Notes: generated from the sequence alone by a model not told the origin. Positions 26,263 through 34,379 are shown, counted from the first letter of the stretch. The stretch: DNA of 61,594 nt from a virus (IMGVR_UViG_3300021335_001614:1-61594); one strand, 5' to 3'. Numbers and translations: made by a program.

Positions 26263-26270
26263 TATTTAGC
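26263..26270 (-). promoter_or_regulatory. late promoter box GCTAAATA
   Basis: This variant of the T4 late box lies 23 bases from the ATG of the MscS-like gene. The sequence continues CTATGTA. The same TAAATACTATGTA string precedes the 1175-residue gene (13000-13012), which supports it as a promoter. Confidence 0.5.
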
Positions 26271-26295
26271 GGTACGAATGTTACATTAGATCTGG

Positions 26296-26727
26296 TTATT
26301 TTGTAACATTTTCGTAGTAGTTTTTATATTGTTTTATTATTTCGTTTTGTTTAATTATGTATGCACGGATTTGTGCAAAGTTTTTGCTTAGAGTTTCGTA
26401 ATTATCATCTGTCAAACCAAAAAGAACAACATCTGCATTTTTTTCTTTTAATTCTGCAAATACATCTGCGTAATTATCTTCGGTTATTAGTATCCAATTT
26501 ACTTTGCTCATTTCTACTGGGGCAGGTTTGTCTAAGTTGAGGGGAGTTTTTTCTATATATTTTGTTACTGTTTCTATTTTTTTAACAGGAGGAGGGGTTA
26601 TGTCTTTTGTACAACTGTTTACAAAAAACAATACGGGTAATATTAATGCAAATATTTTAATACTGTACGAATTTAGGATTCGCAATGCTAGTACATTCAG
26701 GATTGATCTGTGATTTTTTTGTTGCAT
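26296..26727 (-). CDS. o-spanin-like lipoprotein (Rz1 analogue)
   Basis: A signal sequence with hydrophobic core IFALILPVLFFVNSC ends in a lipobox-like F-V-N-S-C (Cys39), followed by the Pro-rich DITPPPVKK typical of outer-membrane spanins. The rest (KVNWILITEDNYADV and a C-terminal helix) is longer than lambda Rz1. It overlaps the coding end of the i-spanin-like gene by 71 bases in another frame, the usual Rz/Rz1 arrangement. It would join with the i-spanin to fuse inner and outer membranes, so the host is Gram-negative. Confidence 0.72.
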   Translation of the reverse strand: MQQKNHRSILNVLALRILNSYSIKIFALILPVLFFVNSCTKDITPPPVKKIETVTKYIEKTPLNLDKPAPVEMSKVNWILITEDNYADVFAELKEKNADVVLFGLTDDNYETLSKNFAQIRAYIIKQNEIIKQYKNYYENVTK

Positions 26728-27169
26728 TTTTTTCTTCTTCTGTAAGTGGACTACCCATAGCTATCTCTACACATCTTAAGGCATTGGCACTTGCACGATT
26801 AACAATTTTTTCTATTGCTTTTGTTTTTTGTACAGCAAGATTACCAATGTCTCGCTTTTCTCCACTTGCATTAATCTTGTTAAATTTTGTGTCAAGTGCT
26901 GCATACTCTTTTACTAATTTTTGATTTACATTTTCTAGTTTTTTATTTGCTTCTGTAATGTCTTTAAAATCTTTTTGTAATTGGTCAAGCACTTCTTGCT
27001 GTTTACCTATTTCATTTTCTAACAATTGTGTGTTTGCTTCGGATGTTGCTAGGTTAGCTTTTGTTTGTTCTAAATTTACACGTAAATCTATTACATAATC
27101 ATATGCTGCAAATCCAGCAAGTAATACAAGTGCTATTAAGCCATATTTTATGCCAGCAAAAATACCCAT
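26657..27169 (-). CDS. i-spanin-like protein (Rz analogue)
   Basis: One N-terminal membrane helix (GLIALVLLAGFAAYDYVI, 10-27) anchors a long periplasmic coiled coil (NLEQTKANLATSEANTQLLE through KLVKEYAALDTKF), then a small C-terminal region with two cysteines (NALRCVEIA and INPECTS). This is the layout of Rz-type i-spanins. It lies directly downstream of the endolysin gene and overlaps the o-spanin-like gene. Confidence 0.78.
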   Translation of the reverse strand: MGIFAGIKYGLIALVLLAGFAAYDYVIDLRVNLEQTKANLATSEANTQLLENEIGKQQEVLDQLQKDFKDITEANKKLENVNQKLVKEYAALDTKFNKINASGEKRDIGNLAVQKTKAIEKIVNRASANALRCVEIAMGSPLTEEEKNATKKSQINPECTSIANPKFVQY

Positions 27170-27171
27170 AA

Positions 27172-28023
27172 TCAGCCTAATAGTTTTTCAATTGTCTTAG
27201 GACCTACTATACCGTCTGGATAAAGTCCGTTATCTTCTTGCCAAATTTTTATTATTTCTTCAGTTCCTGGACCAAATATGCCATCTGCAGGTTTAATATC
27301 TAATCGTTCTTGTATTTCTGTGACTAATGCCCCCCTACTGCCTTTTTTAACAATTTGATTACGGTCAACACTGTGAGAATCAAGATCGCCTCCTAACACA
27401 TCTAATGCATGTTCCCAGTGCTTCTTGCGATCTTCCAAACCAATTGTACCGCCATTAATGCGTTTAGTCATACCCACGATATCTTGATCGTCACAATAAC
27501 GATTTATGTTGTTTGTGTCCCAAAACCAGCATGCACTATCTAAGGCACCTTTTTTTGTCCTTACATAGTTTACACTGTCATCTACAGTAATTCCCATTTC
27601 TTTTGCAAATGCTGTATAGTTATTACAACCTGTTAACTGCAGTATACCTCCGCCTCTATATTTCCAGCCGTCACCACTAGCCTCATCACCGTTACCCATG
27701 CGATCAGCGTAGATTACATTTGCAATACGTTCTGGTTGTCTATGATATTCTTGTGCATTTCTACCTGCACGGATGAAATATTTTGGAAAGATTCTATTAA
27801 GTGCGGCTGCTGAATAGTTTAGGTTTTCGGTGAGCACAGAAAAGTTACGAGATTCATGACCGCATTGTGCAATAAATCCTGCTACACGGTCAATTGTGTT
27901 TATTTCCCAAAGCGGCAAAATCTCACACATTGCATTATACCAATTATTCCATTCAATATTTCCATGTAATAATTCTTTAACCATTGGCGGTTCAAATGCA
28001 AATTTAAAATCGGATTTTGCCAT
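27172..28023 (-). CDS. endolysin: GH19-type glycosidase with peptidoglycan-binding domain
   Basis: The N-terminal 200 residues match the chitinase class I/GH19 lysozyme-like fold of phage endolysins. AGFIAQCGHESRNFSVL has Glu57 as the general acid, TENLNYSAAAL follows, and YRGGGILQLTG (120s) is highly conserved. Residues about 215-283 are a PG_binding_1 domain (SRGALVTEIQERLDI, DGIFGPGT and DGIVGPKT). It cleaves the glycan strand of peptidoglycan. There is no signal peptide, so it needs the holin. A Shine-Dalgarno AAGGAGAAC precedes the ATG. Confidence 0.9.
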   Translation of the reverse strand: MAKSDFKFAFEPPMVKELLHGNIEWNNWYNAMCEILPLWEINTIDRVAGFIAQCGHESRNFSVLTENLNYSAAALNRIFPKYFIRAGRNAQEYHRQPERIANVIYADRMGNGDEASGDGWKYRGGGILQLTGCNNYTAFAKEMGITVDDSVNYVRTKKGALDSACWFWDTNNINRYCDDQDIVGMTKRINGGTIGLEDRKKHWEHALDVLGGDLDSHSVDRNQIVKKGSRGALVTEIQERLDIKPADGIFGPGTEEIIKIWQEDNGLYPDGIVGPKTIEKLLG

Positions 28024-28033
28024 TATGTTCTCC

Positions 28034-28750
28034 TTAAGAAATGCGTTCTACAACTAGTGTTTTTCCTTTGTTTTCTAACGTCAATTTATTACCATATTTG
28101 GTAATATTATAATCGCCTATATATTTTGATAGATATATAATTTCTGCAAAATCCCATGGATTAAAGCTTTCTGTTAATCTATCAAATACATCTTGTTTGT
28201 TGCCAAAATCTAAAAACCTTAGTTGTAATCGTTCTGAGTATGGTTTTTGTAATACAATAGTTTCACTTAACATTTCAATGTTATCACAATAGCTATTACT
28301 AAAGAAATGTTTGTAATTTTCCATTGTTGTTTGTTCTAGTTTTACACTGTAATCATCTGCACTTGTCGGTATTGTTTCTGTTAATGCTTCTAGTGTTGCT
28401 TCTTTGCTGTTGAAGTTTTTATAATAACGGAATTTTAAATTATTTACGCCGCTTATTTTTTTAACGCCATCAAGCATTTCGTATAGGTTTTCGCTTATAT
28501 GTCTATCTCTTTCAATCTCCACAAAAACTTTATAGTTTCCATCTTTTAATTCTCCTGCCGATACGTCTGCATCAAGTATAAAACTATACCCGTTTTCTAA
28601 AAATTTGACTAAATCATCTGCAGGGGCTTTATCTTTCATTGTAAAACTAACAACTACAATGTCTTGATCTTCTCCCATTTTACTACTGTATGAATCAACT
28701 TCAAAAATATCATACATCATATATTTTAAATCATGCTTATGTAGACTCAT
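28034..28750 (-). CDS. hypothetical protein, probable virion component, 238 aa
   Basis: Not assigned to a family. It is a mixed alpha/beta acidic protein: IVVVSFTMKDKAPADDLVKF, KVFVEIERDRHISENLYEML, KFRYYKNFNSKEATLEALTE and a C-terminal ITKYGNKLTLENKGKTLVV. I recall similar proteins in T4-like cyanophages beside structural genes. It overlaps the 197-residue gene by one base (a TAATG-type junction) and ends 10 bases before the endolysin, so it belongs to the late transcript started at 29359-29378. Confidence 0.65.
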   Translation of the reverse strand: MSLHKHDLKYMMYDIFEVDSYSSKMGEDQDIVVVSFTMKDKAPADDLVKFLENGYSFILDADVSAGELKDGNYKVFVEIERDRHISENLYEMLDGVKKISGVNNLKFRYYKNFNSKEATLEALTETIPTSADDYSVKLEQTTMENYKHFFSNSYCDNIEMLSETIVLQKPYSERLQLRFLDFGNKQDVFDRLTESFNPWDFAEIIYLSKYIGDYNITKYGNKLTLENKGKTLVVERIS

Positions 28751-29343
28751 TATACTGCTCCTGCTGGTGCTGCTCCAGCTTCAGGTGGTGCTGCTCCAGC
28801 TTCAGGTGGTGCTGCTCCGCCCATATCCATTCCTTCTGGCATTCCACCGGCTGCTAAATCATCAGCTGGCTGCTCAGTACCAGGTGCTGTTGCTTCTGTT
28901 GCAGGATCTGTTATCCAATCCCATTTTTCTTTGTAGCTACCATATATATCAGCTAATAATTTTTTAGGCATCATAATGCTTACAATCCAAATAGGACGAC
29001 GATCGAGTTTACCTTTCTTTGTACCTGGGCGCATGTCATCGGGTTTTCGTATTTTCCTAGGTTTAAGCATGTAAGTTTTTTGATAGCTAATTTTGCAATC
29101 ATAATCTAATAATCTTTTACCGCCCATAGGATCTGGCATCTTATTCCTATCCCAGAAAAATTTACATGTAACCCAATGTCTATCAATAATCGGCCCTTCG
29201 GCTAATTCACCATCTTCCCAATTGTCATATACATATAAGTCTAATTCATCTAATACACGCTCGAAATCTTTTAGGATTTGAAAACCTGTATTACTTTCAT
29301 ATATTCTTTCTACGTTTTTAATTACGTCATAAATGTCTTGCAT
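28750..29343 (-). CDS. conserved phage protein with C-terminal PPEAGAA repeats, 197 aa
   Basis: The N-terminal 130 residues look folded and conserved in marine T4-like phages: QILKDFERVLDELDLYVYDN, GPIIDRHWVTCKFFWDR, GGKRLLDYDCKISYQKTY. The C-terminal 45 residues are low complexity, Ala/Pro/Gly/Glu-rich, built from 7-residue PPEAGAA units encoded by a 21-base tandem repeat. It is the first gene of a late transcript; two late boxes precede it. Probably structural; function unknown. Confidence 0.7.
   Translation of the reverse strand: MQDIYDVIKNVERIYESNTGFQILKDFERVLDELDLYVYDNWEDGELAEGPIIDRHWVTCKFFWDRNKMPDPMGGKRLLDYDCKISYQKTYMLKPRKIRKPDDMRPGTKKGKLDRRPIWIVSIMMPKKLLADIYGSYKEKWDWITDPATEATAPGTEQPADDLAAGGMPEGMDMGGAAPPEAGAAPPEAGAAPAGAV
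28769..28819. repeat. 21-base tandem repeat, about 2.4 copies
   Basis: Units start at 28769, 28790 and 28811 (partial). They are in frame within the C-terminus of the 197-residue protein and encode AAPPEAG. Copy number may vary between strains by slippage. Confidence 0.85.
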
Positions 29344-29358
29344 TTCAGATAATCCTAT

Positions 29359-29378
29359 ATTTATTACTTTTATTTATC
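29359..29378 (-). promoter_or_regulatory. tandem late promoter boxes
   Basis: GATAAATA lies at 29371-29378 and AATAAATA at 29359-29366 on the minus strand, 16-28 bases before the ATG of the 197-residue gene. Together with the plus-strand box at 29413 they make this a divergent promoter region. Confidence 0.55.
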
Positions 29379-29412
29379 GTATTTTAAGGTAAGTTTCGCT
29401 TTAAAAGATATA

Positions 29413-29420
29413 GCTAAATA
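29413..29420 (+). promoter_or_regulatory. late-type promoter box GCTAAATA before phoH
   Basis: The same GCTAAATA variant as at 26263, here on the plus strand. The predicted start, about 29426, would give a 62-base leader that contains the hairpin at 29428-29460. Confidence 0.45.
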
Positions 29421-29427
29421 TTTGTGT

Positions 29428-29460
29428 AGGGCAGTAGCCTTACTGTTAAGGTTAAGCCCT
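29428..29460 (+). promoter_or_regulatory. leader hairpin followed by T run, possible attenuator
   Basis: AGGGC (29428-29432) pairs with GCCCT (29456-29460), and CCTTA (29438-29442) pairs with TAAGG (29447-29451) around a CTGT loop. It is followed by ATTTTTTA. The shape fits an intrinsic terminator or attenuator in the phoH leader. Confidence 0.5.
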
Positions 29461-29487
29461 ATTTTTTATCCAACAAGGAGGAACTTA

Positions 29488-30210
29488 ATGGGTGCAAGAC
29501 GTTCGGCTCGTAAGCCGAGATATGAAGAAGCAACTAATAACGTTGTTGAATTTGATGCATATAAGAAAAAGCGTCAAGTTAGAGTCCTACCACGTAATAG
29601 AAATCAAGAAACTTACATGTTAAAATTGCTAGACAAAGATAAAGACATCGTCTTTGGAATAGGTCCAGCTGGTACAGGTAAAACATTATTAGCAGTACAA
29701 ATCGCTATAAAACTGTTTAAGGAAGGTGAGGTTGAAAAAATTATTGTTACTCGTCCTGCAGTTAGCGTCGATGAAGACTTAGGATTTTTACCAGGAACGC
29801 TAGAGCAAAAGATGGCTCCATGGACTAGACCTATATTCGATGTCATAAGAGAATATTTCACTGCCAGAGAAATAACTATGATGATCGACGAAGGCATTAT
29901 AGAAATAGCACCACTAGCATACATGCGAGGACGGACATTTAAGAACAGTTTTATTCTAGCAGATGAAATGCAGAATGCAACACCTAATCAAATGAAGATG
30001 TTATTAACACGCATTGGAGAGGGTTCTAAGATGGTTGTTACTGGTGATTTAGCACAAGCAGATAGACTTACAGACAATGGTTTAGTGTCATTCATAAAAC
30101 ATTTGTACACTCGTGATTTAACCCGGTTAGATATAGTAAACTTTGAGCATCGTGACATTGAACGCCACGAAGCAGTTAAAGAAGTATTAGCTATCTACGG
30201 AGACGAATAA
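29488..30210 (+). CDS. phoH: PhoH-like ATPase
   Basis: A 240-residue P-loop ATPase of the PhoH family, very common in marine phages. Walker A is GPAGTGKT (59-66) and Walker B is in FILADEMQNATPNQMK. ITRPAV-like VTRPAVSVDEDLGFLPG and VVTGDLAQADR complete the family pattern. PhoH is linked to phosphate starvation and probably RNA metabolism, but its phage role is unproven. I chose the ATG at 29488 because AAGGAGG lies 9 bases before it; the frame opens earlier at 29422 inside the leader hairpin. It is one of only three plus-strand genes. Confidence 0.95.
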   Translation: MGARRSARKPRYEEATNNVVEFDAYKKKRQVRVLPRNRNQETYMLKLLDKDKDIVFGIGPAGTGKTLLAVQIAIKLFKEGEVEKIIVTRPAVSVDEDLGFLPGTLEQKMAPWTRPIFDVIREYFTAREITMMIDEGIIEIAPLAYMRGRTFKNSFILADEMQNATPNQMKMLLTRIGEGSKMVVTGDLAQADRLTDNGLVSFIKHLYTRDLTRLDIVNFEHRDIERHEAVKEVLAIYGDE

Positions 30211-30225
30211 CCCATTACGTAAGGA

Positions 30226-30245
30226 AGGGGGTCGAAAGGCCCCTT
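30226..30245 (+). promoter_or_regulatory. GNRA-capped hairpin between phoH and the SGNH-like gene
   Basis: AGGGGGTC and GGCCCCTT form an 8-pair stem with two G-T pairs around a GAAA tetraloop. No long T run follows, so it looks more like an mRNA-stabilising or processing element than a terminator. The purine-rich AAGGAAGGGGG ribosome site is partly within the stem. Confidence 0.55.
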
Positions 30246-30250
30246 AAACT

Positions 30251-30901
30251 ATGAAAACAAAACTATGGATTTTTGGTGATAGTTTTGCAGATCCAAACTA
30301 CAATCCTACAAATAATTTTTTAGTTTATCATTATGCATTAGAAAAACATTTTGAAGTACAAAATTATGCAAAAGCAGGATCAGGACCCGAGTGGAGTTTG
30401 CAGACATTTTTACGTTTAGATAGAGAAATGAGCTTTGATGAAAAAAAGAATACAAATATTCTTTTTATAGCAAGTGATTGGACTAGGTTTAATTTTAAAT
30501 TTATTAAAGATCCTACTGAACAAGTCTTTGCTTTACGATCAGCCCTAGGCAGGAAAAAATACCCATTCTGGGCGAAATATAAAAAATATATTAACTTTAT
30601 CGACTGGTTTATAAGATATTATGTTGACTATAATGATACTTTTGCTTTACAAAATATGTTGTTAGTCAAACATTATAGTAGACACTACAATAAATGTATT
30701 TATTGGCCGGTTTTTACTGCCATAGAAAAAGAAGTTAGAGAGTTATATAATTCAAAAAATTTTTATATACCAGATTATATATTAGATACTATACATATTC
30801 CGGAGCCTTTTGGGAAGGGAACTTATCCTAATCACATGTCAAAAGAATCACATGACAAAGTTTATCAACTAGTTATAGATGTATTCAATGAAACTTCCTA
30901 A
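30251..30901 (+). CDS. SGNH/GDSL-hydrolase-like protein
   Basis: The N-terminus LWIFGDSFADPNY has the GDS block I of SGNH esterases (nucleophile Ser at about 11). YAKAGSGPEW gives a block II-type Gly, and the C-terminal YPNHMSKESH could supply the late His. Whether it hydrolyses sugar acetyl groups or lipids is unknown. Length 216 is normal. It runs tail-to-tail with the dCMP deaminase gene, overlapping it by 17 bases, without a terminator between them. Confidence 0.65.
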   Translation: MKTKLWIFGDSFADPNYNPTNNFLVYHYALEKHFEVQNYAKAGSGPEWSLQTFLRLDREMSFDEKKNTNILFIASDWTRFNFKFIKDPTEQVFALRSALGRKKYPFWAKYKKYINFIDWFIRYYVDYNDTFALQNMLLVKHYSRHYNKCIYWPVFTAIEKEVRELYNSKNFYIPDYILDTIHIPEPFGKGTYPNHMSKESHDKVYQLVIDVFNETS

Positions 30902-31379
30902 CTTCTACTCCAGCTCTTTGTAGGAAATCTAATCCAGCATTAAGCCTATATGGTTCTTTAAAATAAACTGTTGATATACCACTTTGATAAATTAATTTCG
31001 CACAGTCTAAACAAGGTTGATGTGTAATAAACATTGTTGCACCATTGCCACTTTCACTACTGCGGGCAAGTTTAGCAAGGGCATTACTTTCCGCATGTAA
31101 TACTTCTGGCCGAGTTTTTAATCTTGTCCAGTTACCTTTTTCAGTTTCAGTGTAGCCCTGTGCAACCATATCATAGCCTTGCGCTTCGTCCTTTGTTACA
31201 AAAATAGTTGCCTCGCAATTGTTGTCCCAACCGCTAGGCATTCCGTTATAACCAATTGAAATAATCCTGTTGTCTTTTACAATAATTGCACCTACTTGCA
31301 GTCGCTTTGCAGTAGATAGTTTGCTAAAACGTTCCGCAACGTCCATAAATGCATGGATAAATTTATCCTTCATCAACAA
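30885..31379 (-). CDS. deoxycytidylate (dCMP) deaminase
   Basis: Zinc site HAE (95-97) with the catalytic Glu, and PCLDC (122-126). The N-terminal LQVGAIIVKDNRIISIGYNG and an insertion rich in charged residues (about 60-85) fit the dCMP deaminase family. It makes dUMP, the substrate of ThyX in the next gene. The start region overlaps the thyX stop by 17 bases, so the pathway pair is coupled. Confidence 0.93.
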   Translation of the reverse strand: MLMKDKFIHAFMDVAERFSKLSTAKRLQVGAIIVKDNRIISIGYNGMPSGWDNNCEATIFVTKDEAQGYDMVAQGYTETEKGNWTRLKTRPEVLHAESNALAKLARSSESGNGATMFITHQPCLDCAKLIYQSGISTVYFKEPYRLNAGLDFLQRAGVEVRKFH

Positions 31380-32052
31380 AGCTCATGATGTTTGGAAAGA
31401 TTTTTGCAATTACTTCTGCACAAGCATGAGCGATTTCCATGTGCTCTTTTTGTGTACCGTTATCACTTCGAAGGTCAATGTAGTGGATCCAACTTCGAAG
31501 TGTACCGTTCATGTAAAGGCGTGTCTTTGTATTTCCTTCTGGCAGTACAACCCGTGCTTGTTCTTTAGCAATACCGTTTTCAATAGCCCATTCATATGCT
31601 TTTTTAGCAGCCGCGATAACTTCTCGCTGCTTATGTATCCAATGTGCTTCTAATTCCGGGTTGTCTGTTTCAATGCTGTTTTGCCTATTCTTTTCATCTT
31701 GTAATCTAGCTTCGCGAATAACAAACTGATCTCCAAATTCAGCTGGATCTGCATACCGCTGACTAAATTCTTGGAAGCTAAAACTGCGATGGCGTACAAT
31801 TTGATGTGCAATGTCTCTAGTGGTTTCAATTTCTAAACAAGCACTTACCATTTCAAAAGGACTCCAGTGTTTGTGTTTAACCAAATATTTTAATAAACGT
31901 TCACTGGTTTCTGTGTTCATTTGGTTTGTAGGGTTAGACACCCTTGCACAATATGCAATTAAATCTTGTGTATTGTGATGTACGTGGTCTTCGCTTGCAG
32001 CTCGTGTGAAATCTGCAGACGGTTGGGAGTAGCTAACTAATTTTACTTTCAT
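31363..32052 (-). CDS. thyX: flavin-dependent thymidylate synthase ThyX
   Basis: The ThyX signature [14 protein letters not shown] is at 87-100, and [19 protein letters not shown] near the C-terminus completes the dUMP/FAD site. The enzyme methylates dUMP to dTMP using methylene-tetrahydrofolate and FAD. A 229-residue length is normal. It is paired with dCMP deaminase downstream and a ferredoxin upstream by 4-base overlap. Such a supply of dTMP suits an AT-rich genome. Confidence 0.96.
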   Translation of the reverse strand: MKVKLVSYSQPSADFTRAASEDHVHHNTQDLIAYCARVSNPTNQMNTETSERLLKYLVKHKHWSPFEMVSACLEIETTRDIAHQIVRHRSFSFQEFSQRYADPAEFGDQFVIREARLQDEKNRQNSIETDNPELEAHWIHKQREVIAAAKKAYEWAIENGIAKEQARVVLPEGNTKTRLYMNGTLRSWIHYIDLRSDNGTQKEHMEIAHACAEVIAKIFPNIMSFVDEG

Positions 32053-32420
32053 TCATCTTCCTCTGGTTGATCCCCTTTTCCGGGTTTTTCTGAAAAATGT
32101 TCTTCTAACTTGTTTGGGCGATATGCCCATGCTGCTGCATCCGCTGGCACATCTTCTTTACGTTGCACAGTAATATTAGGCCATACTTGCGACCACTTGT
32201 AATTAAAATCTACCCAAAACTGTCGCTTCTCGGGTGAGACTTTCGTGTCAGGCCAAATTGCATCTACAGGGCATTCTGGTTGGCAGACCCCGCAATCAAT
32301 ACATTCGTTTGGGTTAATGACTAAAGTATTTTCGCCTTCGTAAAAGCAGTCTACTGGACACACTTCTACGCAATCCATGTGTTTGCAATTTATACAATTA
32401 TCATCTATTATATAAGTCAT
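32049..32420 (-). CDS. fdxA: seven-iron-type ferredoxin (FdxA-like)
   Basis: Cysteines at 9, 12, 17, 21 and 25 ([17 protein letters not shown]) and at 40, 43, 46 and 50 ([11 protein letters not shown]) fit a [3Fe-4S][4Fe-4S] ferredoxin. The sequence around them ([19 protein letters not shown]) is very like alphaproteobacterial FdxA, and so is VWPNITV near residue 80. The last 30 residues are a polar extension. It could pass electrons to the radical SAM enzyme or another reductase. It probably came from a host; the donor group is inferred. Confidence 0.93.
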   Translation of the reverse strand: MTYIIDDNCINCKHMDCVEVCPVDCFYEGENTLVINPNECIDCGVCQPECPVDAIWPDTKVSPEKRQFWVDFNYKWSQVWPNITVQRKEDVPADAAAWAYRPNKLEEHFSEKPGKGDQPEEDE

Positions 32421-33331
32421 AATCTACTCAATTTAATTAGTACAGCCGCAAGATTAATTTCAGGGTCTACAACTAGTGTATGATCTACCAAGCCTTGCTT
32501 GATAATTAATACTGCTGAATCTTGTTTTTCATCATCGCCGAATAATTCTAAATTTTCATATAGCCATCTATAGATATCTTCCATTTCTTCTGGTCGAACG
32601 GTACCGCATAATAATTTTCGTGCATCTTGGATTTTACCCGCTTTAAAAAGTTCTACCATTTCAAGCTTCCAATCAGTTTCTCCCGAATCATTTTCATGTG
32701 GTGCTATCAAGCTTTTATCTTGTACGTTCATCTGCACCATATTTATACACTTGCGTAAGTCTGGATATGTAGCTTTGACATATGTGTCAAGGATATCAAG
32801 ATCTGGTGTCACGTTTTCTGCAATTAAAATTTCTGCTACTCTAGCTGTAAATTCTGTTTGATCTACCCGTGCAATATGAAAGCCTTGACATCTGCTATGG
32901 ATTGCAGGAATAATTTTATTAGGATAATTACACGTTAATATAAATCTAGCAAACTCGTGATATTCTTCCATCACACCACGTAAAGCGGCTTGAGCATTTG
33001 GCGAAAGATAATCAGCTTCATCTAGCAATACAACTTTAAAATCGCCAAAAGGAATCATTTGTACAAAGTTTACAATTTTATCTCTAACATCGTCAACGGA
33101 GTTTGTTCTACTAGCGTTAATTTCAAGGATGTCAAGATCTTCAACTGTCAATTCATTTAGCAGTAATTTTGCTAAAGTTGTCTTGCCTATTCCTGCATTT
33201 CCACTAAAAAGCAAATGTGGGATACTTTGGTCTTTAATCCATTGTTGTATTTGCTTTTTCTGTGCTTCATCTCTAAAAACGTATCCCTCAACAGTTTTAG
33301 GTCTATATTTTTCTACCCAAAGTTCTTTCAT
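32417..33331 (-). CDS. 44: clamp-loader large subunit, gp44-like
   Basis: An AAA+ clamp loader of 304 residues. It opens with LWVEKYRPK. Walker A is GNAGIGKT (44-51), Walker B is [11 protein letters not shown] (100-110), and SRC at 146-148 gives the arginine finger. It loads the sliding clamp on primed DNA for gp43. The small subunit gp62 is not visible in this window. It overlaps the ferredoxin and MazG-like genes by 4 bases each. Confidence 0.95.
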   Translation of the reverse strand: MKELWVEKYRPKTVEGYVFRDEAQKKQIQQWIKDQSIPHLLFSGNAGIGKTTLAKLLLNELTVEDLDILEINASRTNSVDDVRDKIVNFVQMIPFGDFKVVLLDEADYLSPNAQAALRGVMEEYHEFARFILTCNYPNKIIPAIHSRCQGFHIARVDQTEFTARVAEILIAENVTPDLDILDTYVKATYPDLRKCINMVQMNVQDKSLIAPHENDSGETDWKLEMVELFKAGKIQDARKLLCGTVRPEEMEDIYRWLYENLELFGDDEKQDSAVLIIKQGLVDHTLVVDPEINLAAVLIKLSRL

Positions 33332-33606
33332 TTAATTAATTCACTCCAAGTTTTAAGTTTATCCTGTTTAATTGACACACGATGCCTAAGCTCTTCCCAG
33401 TTGGTGATTTTGTGTGCTACTAGTAATTCTAGCATACACAATACATCGCCTGCTTCCTCTACAAATTTTTGTCTTTGCTCTTCTTCTATTTCCTCTATTG
33501 TAGCATACTTTCGTATAATCTTGCTACATCTTTGTGTAAGTTCTCCGCATTCTTCTGCGGTTATAATCATTAATTGCTGTAGGGTGTTTATAGGGCTAGG
33601 TTGCAC
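33328..33606 (-). CDS. MazG-like nucleotide pyrophosphohydrolase, 92 aa
   Basis: A helical protein with EECGEL (18-23) and EEAGDVLCMLELL (50-62), the two acidic metal-binding motifs of the all-alpha NTP pyrophosphohydrolases. It may hydrolyse (d)NTPs or ppGpp. The start is a GTG at 33604-33606 with GGAG upstream. It is the first gene behind the promoter at 33642-33669, leading into gp44, ferredoxin, thyX and dCMP deaminase. Confidence 0.8.
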   Translation of the reverse strand: MQPSPINTLQQLMIITAEECGELTQRCSKIIRKYATIEEIEEEQRQKFVEEAGDVLCMLELLVAHKITNWEELRHRVSIKQDKLKTWSELIK

Positions 33607-33625
33607 AGTGTCTCCGTATGGTCAT

Positions 33626-33664
33626 AAAAAATCCTACTATAATAATAGCATACTATAGTAGGAT
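33626..33664 (-). terminator. intrinsic terminator after the Bax-inhibitor-like gene
   Basis: A perfect 11-base inverted repeat (33654-33664 with 33631-33641) with a 12-base loop, followed on the minus strand by at least five T (33626-33630). It lies 14 bases past the stop of the upstream gene. It overlaps the promoter at 33642-33669. Confidence 0.8.
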
Positions 33665-33669
33665 GTCAA
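33642..33669 (-). promoter_or_regulatory. sigma-70 promoter overlapping the terminator
   Basis: TTGACA (33664-33669), 16-base spacer, TATTAT (33642-33647). The transcript would begin about 33635, inside the downstream arm of the terminator hairpin, so new transcripts lack the full hairpin while read-through transcripts carry it. Confidence 0.65.
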
Positions 33670-33677
33670 TGGTTAAA

Positions 33678-34367
33678 TTATTCTCTAGTGCCAATAAGGT
33701 GTAAGATCATTTGGAAAAGGTTGATGAAATTAAGGTACAAGTTAAGTGCAAATTGAACACCGTATTTAGGATCTCCAGTGGCATGATAGATCTCCTTTGC
33801 TTGCTGACTATCATAAGCTGTCAGGCCTGTAAAGATAATTATACCTAATATACTTATTACAAACGAAATCATCGGACTACCAAAAAACAAATTTATTAAA
33901 CCAGCTATTAGTATGCCAATCAGGCCAACAATTAAAAAGCTACCCCAACTGGTTAGATCTCTTTTTGTAAAATAACCATAAGCACTTGCAGCACCAAATG
34001 TTAAGGCTGTTGCTAAGAATGCTTCTACAATACTGGTGCTAGAAAATACAGCAAAAACACTGCTCATTCCAATACCCATGACTATTACAAAACTGTAATA
34101 AAATTTGGTTATAGCAGAAACATCCCAATCCTGTCCTTTAAAACTGTAATACAGTATCATGCCGAGCGGAGCTAGCATTGTAATCCAAAGCATAATACCG
34201 CTTAGGAATATGTTAATAAGACCGGTAGCATACACCATATAAGATGTAAAACCACTAACAGCTAATCCTGCGGCTGTATGATTATACATTGTAGTCATAA
34301 ACTGCTGTAATCCAGCATCGTCTGTTTGTCTAATAGAATTAACGTTAGATTGAAATAGAGTGTTCAT
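33678..34367 (-). CDS. Bax inhibitor-1/YccA family membrane protein
   Basis: Seven hydrophobic helices over 229 residues and the family signature FTGLTAYDSQQAKEIY near the C-terminus (the conserved Asp pair region of BI-1/TMBIM proteins), followed by YLNFINLFQMILHLIG. Bacterial relatives (YbhL, YccA) act as proton/calcium leak channels or as inhibitors of the FtsH protease. A phage copy could protect phage membrane proteins from FtsH or alter ion leak before lysis; both are inference. I used the ATG at 34367, 9 bases after AAGGA; another lies at 34376. Confidence 0.88.
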   Translation of the reverse strand: MNTLFQSNVNSIRQTDDAGLQQFMTTMYNHTAAGLAVSGFTSYMVYATGLINIFLSGIMLWITMLAPLGMILYYSFKGQDWDVSAITKFYYSFVIVMGIGMSSVFAVFSSTSIVEAFLATALTFGAASAYGYFTKRDLTSWGSFLIVGLIGILIAGLINLFFGSPMISFVISILGIIIFTGLTAYDSQQAKEIYHATGDPKYGVQFALNLYLNFINLFQMILHLIGTRE

Positions 34368-34379
34368 AACAATCATTCC

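Noticed and set aside
27172-28023. Chitinase for environmental chitin
   Set aside because: It is a GH19-like fold with a peptidoglycan-binding domain inside a lysis cassette and has no signal peptide.
28769-28819. CRISPR-like or regulatory repeat
   Set aside because: The repeat is tandem, in frame and encodes a Pro/Ala-rich tail without spacers.
29488-30901. Plus-strand island as a recently acquired mobile insert
   Set aside because: No flanking repeats, transposase or base-composition change; phoH is a core marine phage gene.
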